A stretch of 55,350 nucleotides of DNA from assembly GCA_032433595.1 (NCBI GenBank), contig JASWJB010000300.1:1-55350 (forward strand). Direction: 5' to 3'. This DNA is from Conoideocrella luteorostrata. Lineage: Eukaryota > Ascomycota > Sordariomycetes > Hypocreales > Clavicipitaceae. The position numbers were made by a program, and so were the translations under genes. Positions 28,384 through 39,649 of this stretch are shown here, one piece after another (the stretch's first letter is position 1; the number at the start of each line of letters is the position of its first letter). The notes beneath the pieces are model-generated. The model made no database searches and was not told the DNA's origin. It worked only from the letters and a program-made list of their open reading frames with translations.

Positions 28384-30837
28384 TCAAACTAGAAAGAAAA
28401 CCGTCTCTTCTCTTGATTCCCCATTTGAAAACGCCTCGCCTTTCATAATCCCTTCCAGGTAGCACTCACCTACAAACCGGTATTCTCCTGGAGTGTCGGT
28501 AGATCTACATAGGTACGGTACATTTCCTCCATATAGAATCACGATGATATCGCCCTCACATGCACGGAAAGGCATCAGTCCGATGGACCCATCGACAGCC
28601 TGGAACATGCATTTTCCATGACAAGGGAGCCATGCACCAGCACTTGAGTCAATATAATCCGAATGAGCGATATAATGAGCGCCAAGCTCCTGAACATAAT
28701 CTTCCTTTGATTGGTTCGGAGTTGAATTTGAGCTCCGAGCTTTCCTCGAGTTTCTCCACGTGTCAGTTGCCTGCGTAGGATCGAAGATTCGCTGATAGGC
28801 TAAATCCATCTCTTCATACAGGGGTTTGTTACGAAAGAGAGGGTAGTGACAGACAGAAGAGATGGAGCTAATGATGACACCTCTAAGGGCTAGATGTAGC
28901 CTATTTGAAGATCCTGCAGATCTCAGCAGTATCTTATCAACGGATCGATCGCCGCACGCACGGTACTCACAGTCGTCCAACCCTGCAAGTGTACCATTTA
29001 TCCATTCGCTTCGACCGTCAGACCATAAAGTCCACGAAGGATGTTGATCGTAATCAGAAGCATCATGTTCCCAAAATCGCGGACCATGCATATCTACCCA
29101 AGTCCTGCCAGTGAGTGCATGCACTGCTGAAAGAACCCTCAGGGAGCTATGCTTGTCAATCCACCAGCGAGTGAAGTCGGCATAAGCATCGATATCGCTC
29201 TTCTCATAGTTGGGTCTAATGGTATTTGGCAGCTCTGCAATATTTCATGTTTCTTTTCCGAAACCCAGGAGTGCATATATCTTGTCACGACGATCCGTAG
29301 CTTGCATATCTAGGCCACTAATAATCACTGTCAAGATGTCTTGGCGTGGTGCCGGAGCTATTTGCAACTCTAGAGGCGCCGAAGTTCTCCTGATGTCGAA
29401 TAGCTTTGACCAGACCGCCGGCATGACGTTATGGCTCAAAAAAGGGTAATAGTTGTTGAAGCAGTAGTTGGTCTGGACAACAAGATCCCAGCTTAGTTCG
29501 TGGCTTCCGCAAAAAACCACTACCTGGCTTTCGGTTACATTCTCTCTGGTTGATAATGATGTGTATCTGTTCCACACTTCTTGTAGCACCCACACCCGCT
29601 GGAACCATGGCCGGCAGAACATTCGATCGTTCTCACTCTGATACCAGTTCCCTCCTATGATAATGCTATGATCCTCCCGCCTGCCCCCCAGTTGGGTAGC
29701 TTCTTGCACATTTTTGGCATGACCTTTGGTGCAATTTTGCGCTATTGTACGGATGATGCTAAAGTCTTTTTCAACATCAGGATCAGCACCCCCTAACCAA
29801 ACCCACACAGATTTCGCTGATGCAAATATCTCTGCCATCAACGCGACTTGACTCTCGCGTTCCTTTATTTTGGACTGATTAATGCATATTTGGTCAATCC
29901 AAAAGGTTCGAGGTCTGTCGTTCTGTCTTAGATATGTGAGAGCAACGAAGAGATTGCTGCTCACTTCAAAGCGACTTGTTAGTTGAGATTCATTGGAAGC
30001 AATAAGAGTGACAGCCTTTGAGGCTCTGTCTTCCCCCCAACAATAAGATAGAGCATCGTAGGGAACATGATCGGATTCGGCCAAAGGAGTATATCGTATC
30101 GATAGTTGAATTGGGTCGTCAATGGTCGTTGCTGGCTCTATCACAACTAGGCGTATTTCTTTCTTGCTATCATCGAGCCGGCGATAGGCAGAATAGTTAT
30201 TCCCAGAAGATACGAAATTACAACCGTCGGAAGTATTAGTGACAACCTCTTCTACCCATATGTCCACGTGAGCCTCCTTGATGAAGTTCACCCATCCTTG
30301 GTATATAGCTTTCGGGACAATCTGGATCCGATCTCCGCTTTGGATTTTTTGTAGCCAATCGGCCAAGCTCAGGTCCGCATCTCGATTCTCATCCATATCC
30401 GATCGAGCAGTATTGCGATAGTCCCAACAGTTGACATGCTTCTTAAAGTCAAAACACGCAATAATATTCTCCTGAATGTATCGGCGCGACACGCGCTCAC
30501 GACCTGCCGAGTCTACTACCCTTGCTTCAAATCCAGTATGGGACGCCCTACCGTACTTCCCATGAACGGACTTGTCATCACAATATCCTTGGTCGTGAGA
30601 AACTGTCGTGAATACAATGCGCCGCACTGTGAAAATAGTATCCGCTTTTGGGTCATCGGGCCAAGGAACAGCGAGAGACAAATATGGCCGATCGGGACAC
30701 TTCTCGCATCTGGAAATTTCATCATAGACAGACGTAGTATAGTGCTTCCAGTTTGAATCCAAATCGAAATCAACAGCCATACTGCTCGGTAAATACTGGC
30801 TCAATTTTTTTGTCTGGTTGGAGAGGTCCAAAGTCAT
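28384..30837 (-). pseudogene. HET-domain (heterokaryon incompatibility) gene split by one in-frame TGA
   Basis: One continuous minus-strand frame of about 818 codons, interrupted only by TGA at 29247-29245. An N-terminal region (VRRIVFTTVSHDQGYCDD; QENIIACFDFKKHVNCWDY) common ahead of fungal HET domains is followed by the HET domain: YDALSYCWGE, FWIDQICINQ, SVWVWLGGAD, RVWVLQEVWN. After DKIYALLGFGKET-stop the homology continues without gap (NIAELPNTIRPNYEKSD, FTRWWIDKHSSLRVLSAVHA) to the usual C-terminus YRFVGECYLEGIMKGEAF. No intron with acceptable signals removes the stop. As read, only a 530-aa protein with an intact HET domain could be made. HET proteins trigger cell death on non-self fusion; loss or truncation is plausible polymorphism. 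Confidence 0.85.
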
Positions 30838-31997
30838 AGGATTGTTGGTAATTCTGAGGAGGACGCAAAGTCCAAATACCCCTCACAATGCATCACCCTC
30901 GTAATAATTGCATTGCCCTTATTGGTGTATGGCTTACTAATGCAGAAGGTATCGAATCCACTGACTGGCATAGCTACACATGGCATTTTGTGTGGGTCTT
31001 TGACGGATCGTCGAGGTGCTCAACACACACCCAAACACCGCCATATCCCGGAAAGGGGGAAGTCTTGGATAGGAGAAAGGTTAATGGAGGCGGAAAAGTG
31101 ATTCATTCTCTAAAAGCTTAGAGCTGTATACTATGCCTTTAAATAGGGCATAATGAGTAGTAGTTGGTTCGCATTCCTTTTGTCATGAAGAGAGTAGCTA
31201 TAGTCAGTCTACGCAGTGGAACTGTCCTCATATTCTAGCTAATTAACGAGGAATTAGATCTCTTTTATTTTAGAAATCTAGCCAGAAATTCGTTATTGAA
31301 TTTATCATCGAAAGGTGATATGTAGTAGTTGAAGGATTAGGTAAGGAGATAAATAGAACTCTTGTGAACTAGATATCCCTGTTATTACAAGACTTAAACT
31401 TGCCCTCGAATCTAGTTCGATTCCGATTGCGCTATTTTCACGTATTAAGAGTCTCTTTACATAGCTAATAATGCACATTGATATATTAACGTCCTTGTTA
31501 CAAAAGAAAGCTATCTTCAGATGCGCGCGCCTTTGAATGTCCGCGTTGCCCCACTATAGCCCTTCTCAAGCCTAAGTGAGCTTCCACCTTTGCCGGAGGT
31601 CCATGTGTTGGGGGGTGACGTGTCCCCACCGGAGGATGTGGGGCCGTAATTGTAGAGGCCAGAGAGAATCGCGAGAGGGGGCACTTAGCCTAGTCAACAT
31701 CCAATAAACCACAGGAATTATCATTGAGATTTAAGGGTGGCGCACGAGCATGGCGGGAAACAGAAGCTGCAACAAACGGCGCGGAATCACGGCCCAAGTC
31801 GCTTCCCCAACAAGTCGTGCTGGCATGCTCTTTGGCATTGCCCGGCTTGGCGACGCGCTCTTCTGGTGCAGTTGCGCATGCATTGGCACCTGGGTCAGAT
31901 CTGGATCTGAATAGAGTAGTCTAGAAATGCAGGACATAAATGCAAACTGTCTGTTCGCCTGCCACAACCGTCGTTCATAATGAATAACCTTGGCCCA
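30838..31997. other. Intergenic with an old repeat
   Basis: No supported gene. 31193-31270 is homologous to 38627-38700 (GCAGTGGAACTGTCCT, ACGAGGAATTAGA), probably an LTR fragment. Confidence 0.45.
31193..31270. repeat. Dispersed repeat fragment, copy 1
   Basis: Shares GCAGTGGAAYTGTCCT, TATTCTAKCTAATT and ACGAGGAATTAGA with 38627-38700. Differences are mostly C/T and G/A transitions. Confidence 0.55.
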
Positions 31998-32582
31998 TCA
32001 AACTCCAGCTTTCCGCAACCGGCCGAGGAACTTCTCATTATTTAATTCCTCCAATTCAATGCCGAACAGACAAGCATACATAGGGGCTAAATGATGAGGG
32101 CCACAAGGTCGCGTATCTCCACTAGACCGCCGTTTGTCTATGAAATTGCTGAGCAAAGCTTGAACTGCGGTTTCAAAAGTCTGACCCTCCAGCCCAGTCA
32201 TGCTAGATTTGGCACCATCCTCTTCAGTGTCCGACGCGGTTTGTGCATACTCAGTGGCAGTGGCGGTAGGATTGTGCTTGCTAACGCTGATATCCACCAG
32301 CGCAGCCTTAATGAGGACAGCCTGGCTGTCGTCAAAGTAAGGGGTGCTAATGTAGAGCTCATGGGTTGTTGAGTCGATGCGCCGCGCCGAATTTGGGTCT
32401 TTCGTGACGTTGAGAAAGTCATGCAGAAGTACACGGATCTTGTAACCCAGCATAGGGTCAGCCGCAACGGCAGATGTCGTCGTGACTGCTGGTTGTAGAG
32501 CTGGTGTGGATGCTGTAGTTTTTGCTTTAGTGTTTTGGCGATGGACTGATGCCTTGCTGGAAACGTGTTTTGTTTTGCCCAT
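31998..32582 (-). CDS. Small hypothetical protein
   Basis: 194 aa, single exon, product not recognised. The N-terminus is basic and Thr/Ala/Ser-rich (MGKTKHVSSKASVHRQNTKA). The middle (LGYKIRVLLHDFLNVTKDPN; ELYISTPYFDDSQAVLIKAA) and the C-terminal part (FETAVQALLSNFIDKRRS; CLFGIELEELNNEKFLGRL) look like a folded helical domain with normal amino-acid composition and no signal peptide. The frame is open without introns. An antisense frame exists but is less protein-like. Could be a fungal orphan gene. Confidence 0.5.
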   Translation of the reverse strand: MGKTKHVSSKASVHRQNTKAKTTASTPALQPAVTTTSAVAADPMLGYKIRVLLHDFLNVTKDPNSARRIDSTTHELYISTPYFDDSQAVLIKAALVDISVSKHNPTATATEYAQTASDTEEDGAKSSMTGLEGQTFETAVQALLSNFIDKRRSSGDTRPCGPHHLAPMYACLFGIELEELNNEKFLGRLRKAGV

Positions 32583-33582
32583 CTTGGAATGTATCCATGT
32601 GTTTTCTTCCTTTGAGCAAGAAGCATAGAGGATATCACATCATGTTGCGGTAGGGAGTAAAGTTAATAATCATCATAGCAGCAGGACTAATGGATTCGGG
32701 TCAAACTGGTGGGATTATCGACGAAAAGACTTTGGTGGCTGTACCTTGTCACGTGAGTGGGGTGTGTGCCTAAGCTCTAAATACAAGGCAAATGTGAGCA
32801 GATGGCCTTTTAAATGAGCTGCGCGATGTAAATCTTGGGGGGAGAGGCTACTGCGACTCTGCGGCGTGTAAGTGGCTGCGGGCGATGGGTGCGCAAGGGG
32901 CGCAAGAGTGTAAGTGGCAAAAAATGGTGGCTGCAAAAAAGTGAAAGCGCAAGAGTGTAGGTGGACTGCAAGAAGTGTACGTGGGCTACTGTGCAAAAAG
33001 TCAGCGTGCAACGAGGCAAGGCGTCATGGTGTCAAGGAGCCAAGCAGCGTGCAAGCGGCACAAAAAGTGCAAAAAGTGGCCTCGAAAACTCGGAGCGTGA
33101 ACCCGACTCATCTCCAGCAGCATGCAGTAAGCATCCAGTAATACACACGGCGTAATTCGGCGAATTATACCGAGTACAGCGAATTTGTCGCGAGGATCAA
33201 GATTCACTCATGAGAGAAGAGTTTGGTGACACTCATACATGCAACAACAAACCTTCTTATATGCAGCGACAAAACCTTTTTACATGTAACAACAGGACTT
33301 CCTGCCCTAGATTGCACTATAAGAGATTTCATCTTCCTCGTTAGACCTGAGAACAATGTACAAGAACAATTCCATACCGTCTCGGTCCTGACAAAGAACC
33401 CCTCCCTGTCTCGGGGTCCCTGGCTGCGTGGCCGTTGTTCCAATCCCCAGTTGGAAATGATGGGAGGAGCTCGCCCAGCAAGATGGGTTCGAAGGTACGG
33501 TCGTCATCGACCCCGTGAAACGTGCCTGGCGCTGTGGACATGTACTTTACATGTTGACAATCGACAAGGAAGCGGTTAAGGA
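32583..33582. other. Repetitive intergenic stretch with a gene relic
   Basis: 32885-33080 is low-complexity, with repeated GCGCAAGAGTGTAAGTGG (two copies ~49 nt apart) and GTGCAAAAAGT-type units. 33238-33305 has three loose copies of CATGCAACAACAAACCTT-like sequence. On the minus strand 33556-33400 reads TFHGVDDDRTFEPILLGELL then PSFPTGDWNNGHAARDPETG, resembling the start of a fungal kinase-like/HET-associated protein family with LPPFPxGDWN; it is only a fragment. Confidence 0.4.
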
Positions 33583-33633
33583 GGGACTCCGTCCGCTCTC
33601 CCATAGACAAGCTAGTAAGGGCAGATTAGTAGT
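33583..33633 (+). pseudogene. Truncated 5S fragment (copy H)
   Basis: GACTCCGTCCGCTCTCCC to GGGCAGATTAGTAG, then a jump into the spacer (GCGTTTTTGATCTATTAAG). It lacks both the 5' third and the 3' third of 5S. The sequence before it is different from the heads of copies A and F except for the last AAGGAGGGA. Confidence 0.6.
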
Positions 33634-33690
33634 GCGTTTTTGATCTATTAAGTCGCGACTGTATAATCTGATTTTATTCCTAAATCTTCC

Positions 33691-33809
33691 ACATACGACC
33701 ATACCTACTAGAGAATTCGGGATCCCGTCCGCTCTCCCATAGACAAGCTAGTAAGGGGCAGATTAGTAGTTGGGTCGGTGACGACCAGCGAATACCGGCT
33801 GTTGTATGT
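33691..33809 (+). rRNA. 5S rRNA gene or 5S-derived pseudogene (copy I)
   Basis: 119 nt, helix I and helix II pair (CCTACTAG with CTAGTAAGG), control region TTAGTAGTTGGGTCGGTGAC intact, CGAATACCGGC as in copy C. The T stretch after it (GTGTATTCCTTTTT) is interrupted, so termination may be weaker. Confidence 0.6.
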
Positions 33810-36439
33810 GTATTCCTTTTTGGAGAAAAAAAAATATTTGTTTCATAACTCTATAACCTGGCCTAGAGTTCCCAAGGCGGTGATGATTTACGACCGTTAC
33901 TGTAATTACGCTAGCGCTGAAAAATCAGATATCGCCAACAGCGGCACACCTGTGCCGTGTTCAGCGCTGTGGCCCCTACAATCTCAGGGAATGCACGAGT
34001 CACATAATTTTTGATACGAAAACACCATGCGGAAGTCTGGTGCATGCATTTCTGTGCGTCAAAGAGTAAATGCCGCGGCAGAGAAACTTGGGTGGCCGTT
34101 AGCGCGCAATTTTCCCTGACCAGAGATGATACGGCTGACTTCGTTTATCCAATGTTGGGTCAACATCTAATCACCGTCTTATCTAAGTAACTGCTAGTAG
34201 GATTTTCGACTGGTTTAATTCCAAGAAGTGCTAACCGCAGCAGGTTCCGTTCTTAGTGGGGCGTCTGCAAATATATTAGACCTTTATTGTTGAGACGAGA
34301 ATTGCTTCGGTCAGGACCAATAGTACTGTAAATAGCTAGGTTAACGAGGAAATTAGAGCGGCTAAAAAGCTAGTCGATGGATGCGGGATATTTTCGACTA
34401 GGTAAAAATTCGTCGAATACTAATAGATATAGAAGAAAATCGTCGGGTTTGGAAGGCTCAGATGCTGGGGATAAATTATAAGAATTCCCCGTGCATCTGA
34501 AGCCATCAAGCATGTTCAGATTCATCGGATCTATTCATTCATGTTATTCCCCCTATGCTCAATTGCTCCATAACTTTACCCCCCATTAACGCAATAGTAT
34601 CTAGCACATTAATGCCTAGATTCGGGTTTGGCGAGGCACTGACCAAGAATCCAGGTCTGTTGATGAAGATAATAATGCCTTTAATGACAACCCTATAGGC
34701 CTGTTCAAGGCTTGACAGCGGCTTGCTTACTGCGCTCATGTTGGATAAAGGTGCTGATATCAATGCTGGGGTCGTCTTAGCTAGCCACCGCTATGGTGTG
34801 CTACCAAGCGTTGGATAGAACCTTAGGAGACGCCGAAGACCGGGGAATGCCAATACGCCAGGGGATGCCGTAGCCTCGGTGAGGCCGACGATAAGAGGAA
34901 TAGGTGCCAGAGGCAGGAAGGAGAGCAAGCATAAAAGGAAGCTTATGGACAGGAATTGGACGAAGGTATCAGGTCATCTATCATCATCGTCAATATTTAT
35001 CAGTTTACATGCTTGGTATTTTCCCTTTCAATGTCCTTCCATATTGTTGCTTCCAACACCAAGATATTATATGCTAGTGTGAATGAAGACTAATGATGAC
35101 TCGCTGCTGTACGCTGTGTCGACAACTTCGATAGTATATTTTTATTCCATTTGCAGATGCATTGAATTGTCTCTTATATAACGCTGCTACGAGGCGACCA
35201 GCCAGGGTTCATCTAGTTATAATCTTTTCGAATCGCGGGTCGCAACTCATGAAGTACAGTCAGCCGCGGCTATTATTAACTACAATTATGGCACAATTTC
35301 CAATGTCAAATATGCTTAGGAAAATAACACACGAATTATTCGCGAGTTGTAGGGCGTTCTGAGCTAATAGCTTTTCTGGCAAATCCTGTAGATGTGAACA
35401 CTCGTTACATAGCGGGGACGGTCTGAATAGATTATGGTTTCCATCAAATCCTACATCTTTCTAAACCCTTGGCTTTGGGACTATCGCATCCAATAAAACT
35501 TGTAACGGCTATGAAGTGCGGATGACTAGGTAAGAGTGTTCTCGAAACAGAAGGAACAAAAGGTCTCGAAAGGCGCATGCAAATAAGGGTTCTCTGTATT
35601 CTTGCCATTGACGTAACGAAAACTCGTGCATGATGTTTCAGTTTCTATACTAGGAGACAGACAGCCCGTCATGCTTGACATAATGTTATGCTACTTGGTC
35701 TATCTAGCTAATCCCAGTCACTTCAGAGGTCTGGAGATATATCAGAACAATTAATGCACAGACCTAGCCATAGGTGAATAAAAGTGGATAAATCTGTGAT
35801 AGAAATGAAACACTTTGGATGAAATACGGCTTTAGTGTGCTATATTCATCGGCTTATAGTGGTTTTCTGCACCGTGTCCATGGATGTCCGCTGTTTCACG
35901 ACGCGCCACGCCGCGCTAGTCAGCCCAGGATTAATCTGATAATCTGCGATTTGAAGCGGCCAGGCCGAAATTAAACAGTTGTGAGATTACTCATGCAGTT
36001 CTGGGCCAAAGTGCAAATCCTTCCTCATGCATTCTGGGCCATTACTGCCCGGTTTTTTCGCCCCTAATGATCAACATTCATGCCTTCATCCCCACTCGGT
36101 TAAAGTATCGTATATCGTGTCAAGACCAGGAGACAAAACGCCCAGCCGTTTGTGTCAAGAAAGGTAAGCACTGCGAGAAACTAAAACGCGCAGTTGACTG
36201 TCGCTAAGAAGTTGAGCACGCGGGGCGACATTGAATAGAAGCCCTTGCGAAAAATCAAGCGGCAATACCCAGCAGCTAGACGTGGCTAGGGACAAAAAGG
36301 CAAAGGGCTTGCTTAGTGTACCATAAACTACATTTCTTTGGTAGTTTATGCAGTAGAAGCCGGATTGGCAGTGTTGATATGGACTAGACATTGGCTCCGA
36401 CCTTGATTTTCCCCGGTTAACACCTCCTGCAAGTTTGGG
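33810..36439. other. Long gene-free stretch
   Basis: No intact gene found. Near 34720-34780 the plus strand reads SGLLTALMLDKGADINAG, an ankyrin-repeat signature, but it is surrounded by stops (tentative relic). The rest is AT-rich with scattered short frames. Confidence 0.4.
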
Positions 36440-36447
36440 TATAAATA
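36440..36447 (+). promoter_or_regulatory. TATA box of the cysteine-rich peptide gene
   Basis: TATAAATA about 115 nt upstream of the ATG at 36562. Confidence 0.6.
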
Positions 36448-36561
36448 AAGGCCAACGTCCTTTGACTGTGATTATGTGTCGAAGCAGAAAAATAACATCT
36501 TTTCACATCGCATTCCTTTACAGCACATCATATCAAAGAATCTAAATCTAAATTCATCAAA

Positions 36562-36837
36562 ATGAAGCCCCTCCAGGTCGCTGTTCTTATTTCCAGCATC
36601 GTCGGCGCCATCGCCATGCCCGAGCCCACTGATGATAATTTCTCGCTTACCGAGGAGTTTGAGCCTTTTGCCAAGTACAAGATTGTTTGTAGAGACGTCC
36701 ACAATCCCAAGGTCGACGCTCGTTGTACCAACGGAAAGAAGGCGGGCGGCTGTCGATGCGGTACCTTTGGGAGGTACACCTGCAATCCTTCCACGATTAA
36801 AAAGGATCTTTGCGCTCACTGCAAGTGCCAGAAGTAA
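36562..36837 (+). CDS. Small cysteine-rich secreted peptide
   Basis: 91 aa. Signal peptide MKPLQVAVLISSIVGAIA, then an acidic pro-region (EPTDDNFSLTEEFEPF) and a basic C-terminal domain with eight cysteines (IVC, ARC, GGC, RC, YTC, DLC, AHC, KC), enough for four disulfides. The pattern CxCxxxxxxYxC and the final CxxCxC are compact and knottin-like. Typical of a secreted effector, antimicrobial or host-interaction peptide; no family was recognised. The stop TAA sits inside a GTAAGT sequence, so a missed intron could extend the C-terminus, but the eight-cysteine domain appears complete. A good TATA box precedes it. Confidence 0.72.
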   Translation: MKPLQVAVLISSIVGAIAMPEPTDDNFSLTEEFEPFAKYKIVCRDVHNPKVDARCTNGKKAGGCRCGTFGRYTCNPSTIKKDLCAHCKCQK

Positions 36838-38325
36838 GTCATCGTCACCAGCGGCTTCATATTTAAATAAGTGAGTAACCTTGAGTCGATTTAGGCGCAG
36901 GTAATTAGCACTAGGGGGTGTTGATTAATCATGTCCAACACAATGAGATTTTATTCCTCTTTGCTGTTCTTCCATGGTGTATCCATGCCTTCCTGGAGGA
37001 ATTGTTACAAACTTGGACTTACTTGTCAAGATCGGATAGATCAAGACAGATGCTCTTAAAGCATTTGATAACTGCAACTTATACAATCTTTTCTTTCTGG
37101 TTATATGCATTCATACTTTGGAGGTCGAAAGGCAATCGTTACCAGAGCAGTCCGCTTGGGCGTGCTACTAAGTTTTGGTTCAATCTTCTGTTCTGAAAAC
37201 AGCCCTTCTGTCTTATTGTTATGATTTTCTATATAGTGAACAAAATTCAAACCTGTTCTTCTCACAAACAAAAGAATTGAAAGAATGTTCGTATTACGTT
37301 GCCCCGGTCAAGAATCGTAGAGCAATTTGCAAGTTATGGAAATCGGCTGAGTTGGATAGAATAAACTCCGTGATATTTTATTTATAGGTCAATGCTTCTT
37401 GATTCTTTCAGTTTTAGAGGGTGAAGTTCAATTTATCCTTCCATTCCCGACCTTTGAATTCCGACATTCTCTAGCTCACCCGCTTCCGTTATTGGCAGTA
37501 ATCACTAAAAAACTATTTACATCACCAGCCATCCATGGGCGTGATCGTCCTAACGGAAGCAATTCTAGACGCAACAATTGAGGGTGATGACAAACCGCCA
37601 TAGCCGAGTTGGTCACCAGCAGTAGGGAGGGGGACCTTGCCCGAGACAAAACATTTGATGCACTTGAGTGGACTACTTGATAGCGCCGTTGAAAGACAAT
37701 AACCGAATCTGAAATCAATACCCATTCAACGATCTACGTACGTTACATTTCTCAAGAAGGGCATTAGCCTGTTTGTCGAAGATGTCAATGCGGCAAATAA
37801 CGCGCAGGGCAGTACCGATGGAAACTTGGAGGGTGAGCACTGCTTTGAGTTATTTAAGCCTAAATTCCTCAATGGATTCTGTCAATGCATGACGTCCGTC
37901 CGACCATAAACTTATTGCATAAGATAGTTTCCTATTATGCCTATTCATTCGTTTTGGAACGGATCGGTTGCATGACCGGTGATCCATTATGGACTAATGG
38001 CAAGCATCGTGGCTTGCGACTAGATTTTAGCTCTTCATTATGGTAAAAAAAGGAGCTTTGCTAGCTTATAGGCATATCGGCATTTCCGAAGCCTGAGGGA
38101 TTTAGTAGAATTCCGGGATGTTTCGTGTGACACGAGGTGACCTGTACTCACCAGCCTATCTAACCCCATGATGGCCATCGAAGGCTAGCTCCTGGGATTC
38201 TGTCACGCAGCTATCAGAGCCGGTCTATGAGAGAGTGATTCAGTATCGAAAGCGGCGAATATTTGTTATCATACTACATTTGGTCACGTCTTAACTACAA
38301 ACTGACTTTCCTCCCTAGTCTTCGA

Positions 38326-38362
38326 CATACTCACATACCTGGTCAGAAATTTGGGATCCCAT
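38326..38362 (+). pseudogene. Diverged 5' 5S fragment (copy J)
   Basis: ACATACTCACATACCTGGTCAGAAATTTGGGATCCC, then a tail like that of copy E (ATCAAGCTCTTC). Several C-to-T changes. Weak but consistent in position and tail. Confidence 0.35.
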
Positions 38363-38626
38363 CAAGCTCTTCTCTTGGCTTGCGGGCTTATTAAAATGGA
38401 GGTTGCTGTATTTATTTCTTGGACGACAGAGAACTGATTACTAGTGTGGAGGATTACGGTGTGCCGCCCCCTAGCAGTGTGACTAGCGGAACAGAGGAGA
38501 TGCGCTGGCAACATCCTTGCACAAGGAAACTACTTGTTTATGCAAGATAGGACTTCCCTTCCAACATTTTCCACTCTGGTGGGCTGCAAAACATGCCAAA
38601 ACATAGCACCGTAGTTGTCATAAGTG

Positions 38627-38700
38627 AGCAGCTATGGATGTCTGAATGCAGTGGAATTGTCCTTTTATTCTATCTAATTGACGAGGAATTAGACCTCTTC
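38627..38700. repeat. Dispersed repeat fragment, copy 2
   Basis: Homologous to 31193-31270; see that entry for the shared blocks. Confidence 0.55.
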
Positions 38701-39649
38701 TTATAGATGATTACTATCTATGAATTCCGTCATCGAACCCGGAAGGTTGTCTCACGATATCTCTAGGGGTCGGAATCCGTAACCGGCTCACTGTGATCCG
38801 TGATACATTTGTAACATGCTCTGCTTGACAGTAGTAGAACTTGCTTAAAGTTTTAGCGCTGCGTTCCCTTTTCTCTCTTTAAATTAGCTGCAACTGCTCG
38901 CTCTGCCTAGGTTACGTATAGAGGGCGTTTCGCCTGTATATCGCCAGGACCTCACATCAAGATGTGTGAAAGCAGGTCCCGAGCGCTGGATCCAGCGCCC
39001 GTATTTCTGGTAATTGGCTATCCTATTGTACGATGTAGCCGTTCCGCACATTAAAGGTAGGCTTCAAAGCATTTTTTTAGTTATCAAGCCTAAGATTGAG
39101 CCCTAGCCATCCTCTGAAAAAGTGTGCCAAGTATGTTAAAGCGGAACATCGCAGGCCAGAGCTAGTGCTCTAGTAGGTGTACTGGAAATGGCCTAGATAG
39201 TCAATCATGTAAAGTCCATATATCGACCCAATCTTCCAATGTACACTATTACAGGTGGTTAACCAAAAGGGCAAAACGAAAGTAAAAGTTGATTTAAAGT
39301 ATGAGAGTAATCACACTACTCCGTACACGGGGTAGATTGGTGGGGCTTGTGCTAAACCACGTCTGAAAGTTAGTCGAAGAAGAACGGCCCACGGAGTATC
39401 TCCCCGGATCACACCCTTGCTAGACTTGACTGCACGGGAGGGCTCCGTACTTCACCCGCTACAGATCGGCGAACTATGGCGCTGCAATTCCCGCCCCACA
39501 CCCCCTGACTCGTCCAACCAAGCATCCCACCAGCTGCGCCTCCTTGCGCACATCATCCGAACTAAAATTCTCGGCCCCGACACGAGCTCAGCTCAAGCTA
39601 TTTCATCCAGCTCGCTGCGCTTATCCTGAAAGACGCAGCAGCGACGACA

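Larger units (their letters stand above)
36838..39649. other. Gene-free stretch before the ABC transporter
   Basis: No convincing gene. Minus 37725-37522 (SGKVPLPTAGDQLGYGG) is an unidentified open frame. 38326-38480 is a diverged copy of the truncated-5S-plus-tail repeat at 17806-17975. 38627-38700 is a repeat also at 31193. A degenerate palindrome TA-CTCCGTACACGGGG-TA lies at 39318-39333. The last ~300 nt should hold the transporter promoter; no clear TATA was seen. Confidence 0.45.

Noticed and set aside
29245..29247. Programmed stop-codon readthrough in the HET gene
   Set aside because: The TGA is followed by AAT, not by the CTA-type context known to favour readthrough; a nonsense mutation is simpler.
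34539..34820. Ankyrin-repeat gene
   Set aside because: Only one repeat signature (LMLDKGADINAG) on the plus strand among stops; too little to annotate as a gene.
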